Shown here: piece by piece, positions 16,156 through 24,862 of the stretch
Numbering within the stretch: the stretch's first letter is position 1
Layout: each line of letters begins with the position of its first letter
Source of the DNA: Bacteroidales bacterium
GTDB taxonomy: Bacteria > Bacteroidota > Bacteroidia > Bacteroidales > Prolixibacteraceae
Assembly: GCA_012719495.1 (NCBI GenBank)
Contig: JAAYAG010000119.1
Coordinates: forward strand, 62,001-126,000
Length of the DNA: 64,000 nucleotides
Reading direction: 5' to 3'
Program-made: the position numbers and the translations under genes
The notes under the pieces: model-generated
Database searches by the model: none
What the model was told of the DNA's origin: nothing
The model's input: the letters and a program-made list of their open reading frames with translations, nothing else

Positions 16156-17355
16156 TTATGACAATTTTTTTAACTTGGCGTTTTTACTGAGTTGAAGGGT
16201 TTTCAAATCAATACCTGTTATAAGGTTTAACCCGGGCTTTTTTCCTTTTTCTATTGTTCCTGCCCAGTCATCGATTGAAAGGGCACGTGCGCCGTTTTTG
16301 CAGCCCCAAGTCAGTAATTCTTCCAGACTGATATTTGCATAGTTTTCCGCAATGGTTTTCATCTCTTCCAGTATCGAAAGTTGATGGTTTGATGCTAAAC
16401 TGTCGGTTCCGATGCAAACATTTAATTTGCTGTCTTTTAATTTCTTATATTCTGGAAGACAACCTTCGATGTAAAGGTTGGAGTTTGGGCAGGTTGCCCA
16501 GAATGTATTGTTTGTCTGGCGCATACTTTTAAGCATAGTTAAATGTTCCTCAGTAAGATAGGTGTTATGCACCAACAATAAAGGCACCGATGATGGTATT
16601 TTTTGAAGTATGGCTTCAGTTGAGGTTAATGCTGTTGGATGCCAGCTTGAAACATCTATTTTCAGGTTGTCGCGGTAGTGTGCAATAAGTTCCCCATCTT
16701 GGTGTGCAAACATTTTGTCTTCTTCTTTCGACTCTTGGTGATGTACAGAAAGGGTTGAATTTTTTTCAAGGGTTTTTGCCAAAATTAGTTCCCATAGTGC
16801 ATCACTCACCGAATAAGGGGCATGGGCAGTAATCGACCATGAAAGCTTGCCCGCATCACAAAGATAGCTTACAAAGCCTGCATATTCCATTGCCCGTTGT
16901 GCCCTTTCTTTACTGAAACCAAAACATTCGATGAAGGTGTGGTAGTATATGTTACTCAGTTCTTTAGTTTCAAGCGAAGTAGTTCCGTTGCTAATGTCGC
17001 CTACCGCAACAATTCCATTAAGGTACATGTTTCGGTCTGCTTTTTTTATGGCTTCGTCCTGTAATGCTTCGTTCTGTTTTCGTTGAAAAAATATTTGTTT
17101 TATAAAGGCTGCAAGCCCTTGTTTAGGTGCAATTTTATCTTTCAGGTGCGAAAGTTCAAGATGGCAGTGGGCATTCACAAAGCCTGGGCAAAGAATCCCG
17201 GAATAATATTCAAGTCCTTCTATTTCTGATAATTCCCCATTTGTATCGATCACATCGAGAATGGTTCCTTGTTCGTCGAGTACAACGATGCCGTTTTTTA
17301 GAATCTTACCGGCTAGCGTGTAGATATAGGTGGCCGAAATCTTTCTTTCCTTCAT
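16156..17355 (-). CDS. Amidohydrolase, possible aminodeoxyfutalosine deaminase
   Basis: A 399-residue metal-dependent hydrolase of the chlorohydrolase/SsnA-like amidohydrolase group. The N-terminal beta domain is followed by the metal motif GFVNAHCHLELSH near 58-70, then SITAHAPYSVS, SVHHQESKEED, LLLVHNTYL and the metal Asp in CIGTDSLASNH. Such enzymes deaminate ring amines. The sequence GFVNAHCHLELS is characteristic of the group that includes 6-aminodeoxyfutalosine deaminase of the futalosine menaquinone pathway, common in Bacteroidota; this specific role is inference because no mqn gene is nearby. The gene follows the DUF4296 gene by about 107 bp on the same strand. Confidence 0.78.
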   Translation of the reverse strand: MKERKISATYIYTLAGKILKNGIVVLDEQGTILDVIDTNGELSEIEGLEYYSGILCPGFVNAHCHLELSHLKDKIAPKQGLAAFIKQIFFQRKQNEALQDEAIKKADRNMYLNGIVAVGDISNGTTSLETKELSNIYYHTFIECFGFSKERAQRAMEYAGFVSYLCDAGKLSWSITAHAPYSVSDALWELILAKTLEKNSTLSVHHQESKEEDKMFAHQDGELIAHYRDNLKIDVSSWHPTALTSTEAILQKIPSSVPLLLVHNTYLTEEHLTMLKSMRQTNNTFWATCPNSNLYIEGCLPEYKKLKDSKLNVCIGTDSLASNHQLSILEEMKTIAENYANISLEELLTWGCKNGARALSIDDWAGTIEKGKKPGLNLITGIDLKTLQLSKNAKLKKLS

Positions 17356-17462
17356 TTGCCAAACTTCATAAAGTGTTGGAAATAGAAATAACTTACAAGA
17401 TGCTGATTAGTTGAAAAATTACCTGTCTTTCCTGGGTTGTAATATTTTATAGAAACATAGTT

Positions 17463-17861
17463 TCATTTTCCTTTTTTGTCAACGTCGTTATCAGTTTCTT
17501 TTCCGGAAATTTCTTCGCTCATGCGTTCCATGCGACTGATAACTTCTGTATATATTTTATCAAATTCGCGTGGATGACGAGAATAGTAAAGGGTGGTATT
17601 AACCATCTCCTGTTCTTCAATTTTGTGTTTCTTCAATACCGAAAGGTAAGCATCTTTTGATTGCAGGCTGTCGAGCCCGAAGCGGTAGCGGTCTTGGGTT
17701 ACGGCTTCTGCTATGTGTATGTCGGCAAGTACCTCGATGAACTTCTCACGCGAAAGAGTATTTCTGGGCTTGGGGTCTCTGAAACAACTGCTCATAGCAG
17801 CAAGTACTGCTAAGGTAATCAGTATTTTTTCATACTTGATGTTGTTGAATTTCAATGGCAT
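17463..17861 (-). CDS. DUF4296-family lipoprotein
   Basis: A 132-residue protein with a lipoprotein signal (hydrophobic 13-22, then SSC, Cys26) and the DUF4296 core LSREKFIEVLADIHIAEAVTQDR, followed by a helical region with YLSVLKKHKIEEQEMVNTTLYYSRHPREFDKIYTEV and a charged tail. The family is nearly confined to Bacteroidota and its function is unknown. It begins 12 bp after radA ends and is probably cotranscribed with it. Confidence 0.85.
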   Translation of the reverse strand: MPLKFNNIKYEKILITLAVLAAMSSCFRDPKPRNTLSREKFIEVLADIHIAEAVTQDRYRFGLDSLQSKDAYLSVLKKHKIEEQEMVNTTLYYSRHPREFDKIYTEVISRMERMSEEISGKETDNDVDKKGK

Positions 17862-17873
17862 GATTTATAGATT

Positions 17874-19238
17874 TTAGCTGCGAAACAAGCTTTTCAATGT
17901 TTCGCCTACATTTTTTACACGATTTATTTTGATTCTAAATTTCTTTGGATCAATGCCTTTATTGGCATATGGAATATAAATTTCAGAAAAACCAAGTTTT
18001 GCAGCTTCTCCAATTCGCTGTTCTACACGGCTTACTGGCCGAACTTCTCCGGTAAGGCCAACTTCGCCCGAAAAACACACATTAGGGTTTATGGCCACAT
18101 CGAAATTCGACGAAAGTACAGCACAAATTATGGCAAGGTCAGAGGCAGGGTCGGCTATGCGTATTCCTCCGGCAATATTTAAAAAAACATCTTTTGTAAC
18201 AAGTTTAAATCCAGCTCTTTTTTCTAATACTGCCAGGAGCATGTTCAGTCGGCGAAGGTCAAAACCGGTTGCCGAACGCTGCGGCATTCCGTAAGCAGCA
18301 GAGCTTACAAGTGCCTGCACTTCGATAAGAAACGGCCTTACCCCTTCAATCGCTGCGGCAACAGCTGTTCCGCTTAATCCCTGGTGTTCACTGTTGAGCA
18401 GCAGTTCCGATGGATTGGTTACTTCCCTCAGCCCGTCGCCTTTCATCTCGAAAATACCTATTTCACTGGTTGATCCAAACCTGTTTTTACTGGCTCTAAG
18501 TATCCTGTACATGTAGTTTCGGTCTCCTTCAAACTGAAGTACGGTATCTACAACATGTTCAAGAACTTTGGGGCCTGCTATGCTTCCTTCCTTGTTAATG
18601 TGGCCAATGAGAATTACCGGAATGCTTTGTGCTTTGGCTTTTTTCATTATTCCGGCGGTACATTCCCTAATTTGTGCAACACTGCCGGCTCCCGATTCAA
18701 TTGCTTCGGTGCTAACTGTTTGTATCGAGTCGATTATGAGCAACGAAGGCTTGATATGGTCAATTTGAGCGAGGATGTTCTCTAGCGATGTTTCGCTTAG
18801 GAAAAGGCAACTTTCATTCTCTGCTGTTAGGCGAGTTGAGCGGAGCTTAATTTGCTCAAGGCTTTCTTCACCTGAAATATATAGGGTAAGCCTATTCTTT
18901 ACGTTGAGAGCTACTTGTAATGCCAATGTCGATTTTCCAATGCCGGGCTCACCACCAAGAAGTGTTATTGATCCGGGTACCAACCCGCCGCCTAGAACCC
19001 GATCGAATTCGTGGTTCGATGACGAGAACCTATCGGTTTTCCCAATGGGGATCTCGCTCAACATCAGTGGCTTTTGTAGGAGCGATATATTTGCCGGCGA
19101 TGATGTGCTCTTGCCGCCCGTAACTTCCAGTTCTTCGATATAAGTGTTCCATTCGCCGCACGACGGACAACGGCCAACCCATTTTGGAGAAGTTACCCCA
19201 CAGGCCTGGCATACATATATGGTTTTTGTTTTTGCCAT
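17874..19238 (-). CDS. radA: DNA repair protein RadA (Sms)
   Basis: A 454-residue RecA-related ATPase that promotes branch migration and DNA unwinding during recombinational repair. Parts in order: an N-terminal four-cysteine zinc finger (CQACG...CPSCGEW, about 10-31), Walker A GGEPGIGKSTLALQ at about 93-106, Walker B LLIIDSIQT, the RadA-specific KNRFG motif at about 250, and a C-terminal Lon-protease-like domain ending near residue 454. It is followed closely by a DUF4296 gene. A -7 promoter box lies only 4 nt upstream of the ATG, implying a leaderless or nearly leaderless mRNA. Confidence 0.96.
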   Translation of the reverse strand: MAKTKTIYVCQACGVTSPKWVGRCPSCGEWNTYIEELEVTGGKSTSSPANISLLQKPLMLSEIPIGKTDRFSSSNHEFDRVLGGGLVPGSITLLGGEPGIGKSTLALQVALNVKNRLTLYISGEESLEQIKLRSTRLTAENESCLFLSETSLENILAQIDHIKPSLLIIDSIQTVSTEAIESGAGSVAQIRECTAGIMKKAKAQSIPVILIGHINKEGSIAGPKVLEHVVDTVLQFEGDRNYMYRILRASKNRFGSTSEIGIFEMKGDGLREVTNPSELLLNSEHQGLSGTAVAAAIEGVRPFLIEVQALVSSAAYGMPQRSATGFDLRRLNMLLAVLEKRAGFKLVTKDVFLNIAGGIRIADPASDLAIICAVLSSNFDVAINPNVCFSGEVGLTGEVRPVSRVEQRIGEAAKLGFSEIYIPYANKGIDPKKFRIKINRVKNVGETLKSLFRS

Positions 19239-19242
19239 AAGC

Positions 19243-19250
19243 CAAAGATA
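19243..19250 (-). promoter_or_regulatory. -7 promoter box of radA, abutting the start codon
   Basis: Minus strand TATCTTTG-GCTT-ATG: an exact TAnnTTTG box separated by 4 nt from the radA start. No clear -33 box. If used, transcription starts at or within a few bases of the start codon. Confidence 0.45.
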
Positions 19251-19323
19251 ATAAGAATTCGGATGATGCAGTTTTCCGTCGCTTAAAAAGCATTTGCTGC
19301 CCTGCAGTTTACTTTCTGGCTGA

Positions 19324-20415
19324 TCATTTATGCTCCCGCATTAACTCAATACCAGTGTAGTACAAGTCGTATCCGCCATTACCACCTGGCCGGTTTGATG
19401 AAAAAATAAGCACGTCGTTTTCATATTCTTCAGCTTTAACTACCCTGGCTCTGTATTCATCGTAAGGTGAATTTATGGGTTCTCCAAAATTAACAGGTGT
19501 GCTCCATTTCCCATCTTTTAAAATAGAATAATAAAAGTCGTAACCCCCAAGACCTCCTGGCCGGTTTGAGCTGAAAACCATTAGGTTACTGGTTGTCGAC
19601 GGACAACGGTCGTCTTGTGCGCTGTTTAATTCTGTAATTGGGGTTTTCCCATTTTCACTGGCTTGTAACAAAAACGAATCGAGGTTTTCATTTTGTGGAA
19701 TATCAATCTTATAGAGGTCATAATTGCCCGTTTCGTCGGTACAAAATACTAGCTGAAAAATGCTTGTTTCAGCTTCAATGCCTGATGGCAGAAAAGAAGA
19801 AAAGTCTTCGGTAAGCAATGTAAAGTAACCTTCGTTAAATTGTTGATTGCTAGCAAAATTAAGGTCGACAATTTTATCTTTCAATTCTGATATTAAGTTT
19901 TCACTGTAAGTTCCTTTTTCATCAAAAGTTAGCATTCGTAAATCAAGGGTTCCCTTTTGGTCGTCGGAATAGAACAGATAATATCTTATGAATTGATTGT
20001 TGTTTTGTTCATTTTTAATCAGACGGCGATAAAATGTAGGACCATATTCATTTGCATCGGTGCGGGTAGCTTCAGCCATTTTGTTATACAATTCATCTTG
20101 TCCATAAAGGTTGTCTGCTGCATCGAATTTTCCGTTTTCCTGATTCCATATAAAGGTGAATATTTTTGAATTAAGGTCGTAAGAACCTCCCTGGGTGTTT
20201 CGGTTCGAAGCGAATGTTAGAAAGTTAGTGCAACGCAACAACCTCAAATCCATGTTGATTTCGTCATAAATACTATTGACAATTTCGAGATTGCAAACCG
20301 AATCGGGGAAGTATCCTTTTGTGTATTTCTTGCTCGGTTTTTCATAACAACTTTGTAAACTTAACGCGGATATGAGTGCGAAGTAGCATACTGCTGATAG
20401 GATTTTTGTTTTCAT
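19324..20415 (-). CDS. Lipoprotein with PD40 (WD40-like/TolB-like) repeats
   Basis: A 363-residue protein with a lipoprotein signal ending LQSC (Cys23). The body carries beta-propeller-type PD40 repeats: the pattern FSSNRPGGLGGYDFYYS appears near 278-294, recurs as FSSNRPGGNGGYDLYYT near 340-356, and a weaker FASNRNTQGGSYDLN occurs near 70. In Bacteroidota such repeats occur in OmpA-linked lipoproteins and in T9SS-associated proteins, but here there is no OmpA domain, so a function cannot be named. It is divergent from the T9SS-tailed lipase-like gene; the start codons are within about 140 bp. Confidence 0.82.
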   Translation of the reverse strand: MKTKILSAVCYFALISALSLQSCYEKPSKKYTKGYFPDSVCNLEIVNSIYDEINMDLRLLRCTNFLTFASNRNTQGGSYDLNSKIFTFIWNQENGKFDAADNLYGQDELYNKMAEATRTDANEYGPTFYRRLIKNEQNNNQFIRYYLFYSDDQKGTLDLRMLTFDEKGTYSENLISELKDKIVDLNFASNQQFNEGYFTLLTEDFSSFLPSGIEAETSIFQLVFCTDETGNYDLYKIDIPQNENLDSFLLQASENGKTPITELNSAQDDRCPSTTSNLMVFSSNRPGGLGGYDFYYSILKDGKWSTPVNFGEPINSPYDEYRARVVKAEEYENDVLIFSSNRPGGNGGYDLYYTGIELMREHK

Positions 20416-20553
20416 GTGGTTGTCTTTTTTGGGTTAAAGATGCATCTGGTTGGCAATAGGTTGCGAAGATGTGAAAAAAAAATTGTTTTTTCTTTATCAA
20501 TTTCATGTTTTGGTTTAACCTTCGATTTATGTAACTTCACAAAAACCTTTCGT

Positions 20554-23517
20554 ATGACACGGGAAAGAGAACAAAATCACCCATTCAGGATTTGGCAAAA
20601 AGATAAGGTTATTGTCCTGAATATCACACATGGTTCAATGCATGTTTTGTCATTCTTTGCCAGTGTGTTATTGTTTGTTGTGATGTTTTTTCATCCTGTT
20701 TTTTCAACAGCGCAAACAACATTAAAGGGCATTGCCGATGGTGTTGCACCAATTAAAATAGTGCAACAGAGCGAAATCGATTATTTGTTTATCGAAGATC
20801 CTGCTCCAGATTTGCCGTTAGAAGGAAGAATTCCCATTCTCTTTGTCCATGGCTGGAATTTTAACGGGGCACCTGCACCTCCGGGAGGTGATGCCTTTGT
20901 TGCTTATGCCGGTTTTTTTCTGGCCGATAATGAATTGAGTAGATTTTATAAGCCATATATTGTAAGATATTGGTCAAATGCTTTGCCTGTGACCGAGTTG
21001 GCTGGTTTGCTTCGCGACAAAATGGATATAATGGGGTTGAATGAAAAACCGTATGTCCTTTTGGCGCATAGTATGGGCGGACTCATTTCTCGCTCTCTCA
21101 TGAATGAACACATTTTCACCCGGGGAAAATATGCAGGGATTACCTGTGGAGAACTTGCCCGGTTGCTCATTACATTGGGCACTCCGCATCATGGTTCTCC
21201 AATGGCTAATTACACTTCCCGTAACGATCGTCTTGACCCTATTCGCGATATTGCTATGGTTGCGTTGTTACTGTCTATTGAAGAATTCGTTTTTTCTAAG
21301 ACTCCATATAATAAAGTGAATAGAAGCGACTTGCGGTGGGATAACTATGATAATCTTATGAATTATTCTAAATATCCTGATGAAAAAAACGTTTGGCTGA
21401 CAAATCTCAATTCGTATACCCTTTTCGATTCAAAATTGGTTTGTTATGCAGGAAATATTGCAGGTGAGCTCGTGCCACCGCCTTATGATAACACCGACAA
21501 GCAGTATAAGATGGCAGCATACGTACAGCGCCGGATCTTTAATTTCAATAATGATGGGATTGTGCCCCGGCAAAGTGCTCTTTTTGATGGACATTTGCCA
21601 AAGAAAACCCGATATTTCGAAAATTACGATCATGCTCAAATTGTGCGGGGTAAAACAGGGGAAACAATACTTCAGGACTCTCTTCGGAAGGATCTGCTCG
21701 AGGTCGTTCCGCCTCTGCTTGTTTCGCCTTCGCAGGAAAACATTATCGTTAAACATGGCGAGCTGTTCGAAATTCAGTGGGCGAATCCTTCGCCAGTTGA
21801 GCTGGTCAATATCTATTTTTCAGCCAATAATGGACTCACGTTTACAAAAATTGCCTCTAATATCGATGCTCAAATTCAGTCGTATCAATGGCAAGTTCCC
21901 GATACCAATTCGGTAAACTGTATTATTAGGGTAGAAAAAGCGGGCGAAGAAGGGTTGTTTTCTCAATCAGAACAGCCGTTCACAATATATCACAACAAAC
22001 TCGATGTTAAAAATCCTGTTGCAGGAAATTATCTTGTTCAGGAAAGAGAAAATGTTATTTCCTGGGAGCAAAGTGGGGTTGCCAGCGAGGTTAAAATTAC
22101 GTATCACGACGAAAGAAATGGAATTTCGAAGGTGATCAACGCAAACTTCCCTGCAAATAATGGGTTGAATACTTTTTTCTGGACGCCAGAAATACCACTT
22201 CCGGCAAGCGATTCTGCCTATATTTCTTTCGAGATGCTGGATGCCCGGCATGGAAGCGATACCGAAAATTATATATTTAACTCAGCTCATTTTATGATGC
22301 TTGATTTTCCAAAGGTTACCTTTCTGTCTCCTGTTGAGAATCCTGTAGATTTTGATGGAAAGGAAGGGGAAAAGCTCGATATAAACAACAATTACACTAT
22401 TGGATATGAAACAGAAGGAGAAATTAAGTTCGTGAAGATTAGCCTTTGCGATTCGTCAAAAAACATCATTGAAATAGTTCGTCGTAAAAACCATACCCCC
22501 GGTATAAAATCAACAAATTCTATTTCGTGGAGAGTACCTGAGTTGTATGGCGATAAGTATTTCCTATATATCGAAGCTGGCCTGCGCGAAAGCGAAATAA
22601 CTTGCAGTGCTTACACCCCGTATTCTTTCAGGATCAATAAATCGCTTGAACTTTTATCGCCTCTACCTAATGATCGCGATATTTCTTGTTTGCCATGTTT
22701 TTCGGTAGTTCCGCTCAGTGGAGCGACATCGTATTACTTCGAAATTTGTGATTCAATATCGGGTGGAAAGGATTATTTAAAATCATTTTCTTCGGAAGAC
22801 GGAGAGGTGTGTTTCTCCAATTCTGTTACCGACGAACTTGTTGCGGGGAGTTCCTATCGGCTTACTGCATGGGCCTGGATTGATTCATTAAAATCATACC
22901 CTTTGCAAACATTCTTTTCAACCTCGGCTCAAAAACCTCAATTGTTCAGTCTTTTAAGTCCTGCTGTAGACGATACTTTGTGGAGTGAACGGGTTGAGTT
23001 TTCGTGGGAGAGGGCTGTTGGCGCCAACGATTATTTGCTACAGTTGTTTCATGAGGACAACCTTTTGTTTTCGAAAGAACTTGCCCGTACCGATACTGTT
23101 TTTGTATTGTCGATGGCTCCGGAGGGTTACCGTGATACTATTTTTGTAAATGTATCAGCCAGGAATACTTGGGGCGAGCAAATCGTTGAAAGCTGGTTTT
23201 TTAACAAGGATCGGGTTACTACACCTCATTTGATGTTCGAAAATGCTTCATTTGGGTTATCGTGTTTTCCTAACCCTATGTTGAATAATGCTGAAATTAC
23301 TTTTACCTTGCCTGAAGCAAATTGTCGGCTTAAGGTTGATCTGTCATTGTTTTCTATTGAAGGAAAAGTTGCATCCAGTTTATTTGATGGAATGCTCAAT
23401 GGGGGAAAACATGCTTTTGAAATTAACACCAGCCAACTTCAACTTCCTGCCGGTGTGTATTTCTTACTATTGAATGTAGATGGAAAACGTGAAGTGAAAA
23501 AAATAGCGATAGATTGA
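20554..23517 (+). CDS. Secreted lipase-like alpha/beta hydrolase with T9SS sorting tail
   Basis: About 987 residues. An N-terminal hydrophobic signal ending in STAQ lies just after a charged stretch; starts at 20554 and 20638 are both possible, and the open frame to 20416 is less likely. An alpha/beta-hydrolase domain follows with the oxyanion stretch ILFVHGWNFNG and nucleophile elbow LAHSMGGL (Ser codon at 21070), then LGTPHHGSPM, as in PGAP1/lipase-class esterases. The remaining two thirds is a series of fibronectin/Ig-like beta domains, and the end (GVYFLLLNVDGKREVKKIAID preceded by NPM..AEITFTLP) is a type A T9SS sorting domain. So it is exported by T9SS and anchored or released outside. 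Substrate unknown. Confidence 0.82.
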   Translation: MTREREQNHPFRIWQKDKVIVLNITHGSMHVLSFFASVLLFVVMFFHPVFSTAQTTLKGIADGVAPIKIVQQSEIDYLFIEDPAPDLPLEGRIPILFVHGWNFNGAPAPPGGDAFVAYAGFFLADNELSRFYKPYIVRYWSNALPVTELAGLLRDKMDIMGLNEKPYVLLAHSMGGLISRSLMNEHIFTRGKYAGITCGELARLLITLGTPHHGSPMANYTSRNDRLDPIRDIAMVALLLSIEEFVFSKTPYNKVNRSDLRWDNYDNLMNYSKYPDEKNVWLTNLNSYTLFDSKLVCYAGNIAGELVPPPYDNTDKQYKMAAYVQRRIFNFNNDGIVPRQSALFDGHLPKKTRYFENYDHAQIVRGKTGETILQDSLRKDLLEVVPPLLVSPSQENIIVKHGELFEIQWANPSPVELVNIYFSANNGLTFTKIASNIDAQIQSYQWQVPDTNSVNCIIRVEKAGEEGLFSQSEQPFTIYHNKLDVKNPVAGNYLVQERENVISWEQSGVASEVKITYHDERNGISKVINANFPANNGLNTFFWTPEIPLPASDSAYISFEMLDARHGSDTENYIFNSAHFMMLDFPKVTFLSPVENPVDFDGKEGEKLDINNNYTIGYETEGEIKFVKISLCDSSKNIIEIVRRKNHTPGIKSTNSISWRVPELYGDKYFLYIEAGLRESEITCSAYTPYSFRINKSLELLSPLPNDRDISCLPCFSVVPLSGATSYYFEICDSISGGKDYLKSFSSEDGEVCFSNSVTDELVAGSSYRLTAWAWIDSLKSYPLQTFFSTSAQKPQLFSLLSPAVDDTLWSERVEFSWERAVGANDYLLQLFHEDNLLFSKELARTDTVFVLSMAPEGYRDTIFVNVSARNTWGEQIVESWFFNKDRVTTPHLMFENASFGLSCFPNPMLNNAEITFTLPEANCRLKVDLSLFSIEGKVASSLFDGMLNGGKHAFEINTSQLQLPAGVYFLLLNVDGKREVKKIAID

Positions 23518-23868
23518 TTATATCAGCATATTTGTTTCTGTATCAGGAAAAACCAAGCTGGGTTTAAACGATTTGGCTTCTTCAAAATCCATCATGGCAT
23601 AAGAAATAATAATAACGATATCGCCAACAGCAACTTTTCGGGCAGCGGGGCCGTTGAGGCAAATAACGCCGCTTCCACGTTTCCCTTTAATTACGTATGT
23701 TTCGAGGCGTTCACCGTTGTTGAGGTTTACTACCTGTACTTTCTCATTCTCGATAAGGTTTGCTGCGTCCATTAACGCTTCGTCAATGGTTATACTACCC
23801 ACATACTGCAGGTTAGCTTCGGTTACCGAAACCTTATGAATTTTCGATTTGCAAACTTCAATAAACAT
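23518..23868 (-). CDS. panD: Aspartate 1-decarboxylase
   Basis: A 116-residue pyruvoyl enzyme that makes beta-alanine from aspartate for pantothenate synthesis. The self-cleavage site Gly24-Ser25 is in YVGSITID, with the catalytic Lys9, and later [24 protein letters not shown] and DIVIIISYA complete the family pattern. The gene starts 3 bp after panC, forming a panC-panD unit. The convergent lipase-like gene ends one base before its stop, so there is no spacer for a terminator. Confidence 0.96.
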   Translation of the reverse strand: MFIEVCKSKIHKVSVTEANLQYVGSITIDEALMDAANLIENEKVQVVNLNNGERLETYVIKGKRGSGVICLNGPAARKVAVGDIVIIISYAMMDFEEAKSFKPSLVFPDTETNMLI

Positions 23869-23871
23869 TGT

Positions 23872-24711
23872 TTAAAACATTACGTTGTCAATTAACCTCA
23901 CTTTACCACAATGAACAGCTATGCAGCCAATTTTGTTGACTTTTTCATCCCAGTTATTTATAGGTTGAAGAGTTGTGTCGTTAACAATTTCAAAATACTC
24001 GGTATCGAGGTAGGGATTATTGTTGATGGTTTCAGTTACCCATTTTTTAAGGCTTTCAACATCGTAGTTATCCTTCAGTTTAACAGCATCGAAAAGAGTT
24101 TTCGAGATTACTGTTGCATTTTCACGCTGTTCCTTGCTAAGTAACTTGTTTCTTGAGCTCATGGCCAACCCGTCGGCCTCGCGAACAATCGCACAAGGAA
24201 CGATAGTGATCGGATAGTTCATCATATTTACCATTTTTTTAATAATGGCAAGTTGTTGAAAATCTTTCAATCCGAAATAGGCATTGTCGGGACGTACGGC
24301 ATCAAAAAGCTTGCTTACTATTTGTGCAACCCCATTAAAATGGCCAGGGCGGTATACACCCTCCATAACATTTTCAATATCACCAAAATTGAATGCCCGG
24401 GTGTCAGGTTCAGGATACATTTCTTCAGCTGTTGGTGCAAAGATCAAATTGCACTTCGTTTTTTCCAAAAGGGCAACATCGGCACCTAAATCGCGTGGGT
24501 AACGCTCTAAATCTTCTTTATTATTGAATTGGGTGGGATTCACAAAAATACTGACCACAACAAAACTACATTCTTCTCCGGCACGCTTAACCAACGAAAT
24601 ATGTCCTTGATGCAACGCTCCCATGGTAGGGACAAAACCAATTTTTGAACCACTAACTCTTTGGTTGTCAATGATTTTGCTAAGATCTTTAATCGTTCTA
24701 ACTACTTCCAT
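23872..24711 (-). CDS. panC: Pantothenate synthetase
   Basis: A 279-residue ligase that joins pantoate and beta-alanine using ATP. The nucleotidyltransferase motif PTMGALHQGHIS (about 28-39) carries the HIGH-like HQGH, and the second motif is GLAMSSRNKLL near 183-193. Other conserved stretches are FVNPTQFNNKEDLERYPR, RPGHFNGVAQIVSKLF and AYFGLKDFQQLAII. It is followed at once by panD. A possible promoter on the minus strand is at 24729-24760. Confidence 0.96.
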   Translation of the reverse strand: MEVVRTIKDLSKIIDNQRVSGSKIGFVPTMGALHQGHISLVKRAGEECSFVVVSIFVNPTQFNNKEDLERYPRDLGADVALLEKTKCNLIFAPTAEEMYPEPDTRAFNFGDIENVMEGVYRPGHFNGVAQIVSKLFDAVRPDNAYFGLKDFQQLAIIKKMVNMMNYPITIVPCAIVREADGLAMSSRNKLLSKEQRENATVISKTLFDAVKLKDNYDVESLKKWVTETINNNPYLDTEYFEIVNDTTLQPINNWDEKVNKIGCIAVHCGKVRLIDNVMF

Positions 24712-24728
24712 TTTTCAAAAATGAATTG

Positions 24729-24760
24729 CAAAGTAAATAAATAAATAGCGAATTTAACAA
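24729..24760 (-). promoter_or_regulatory. Possible promoter of panC-panD
   Basis: Minus strand TTG (24760-24758), 21 nt, then TTACTTTG (24736-24729), one mismatch to TAnnTTTG. Leader would be about 11-15 nt. Confidence 0.35.
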
Positions 24761-24805
24761 GATAACACCCAATCTTTTGCCTAATGTTACTGTTGTATTT
24801 ACGGA

Positions 24806-24835
24806 TTGATTATTCATGTAATTTTACTACTTTTG
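24806..24835 (+). promoter_or_regulatory. Promoter of the glycogen-synthase-like gene
   Basis: ATTG ending at 24808, 19 nt, then the exact box TACTTTTG (24828-24835). Predicted transcription start near 24842, about 20 nt before the ATG. Confidence 0.7.
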
Positions 24836-24862
24836 CAAAATCAATTTGTTGGTTAATTAGAA

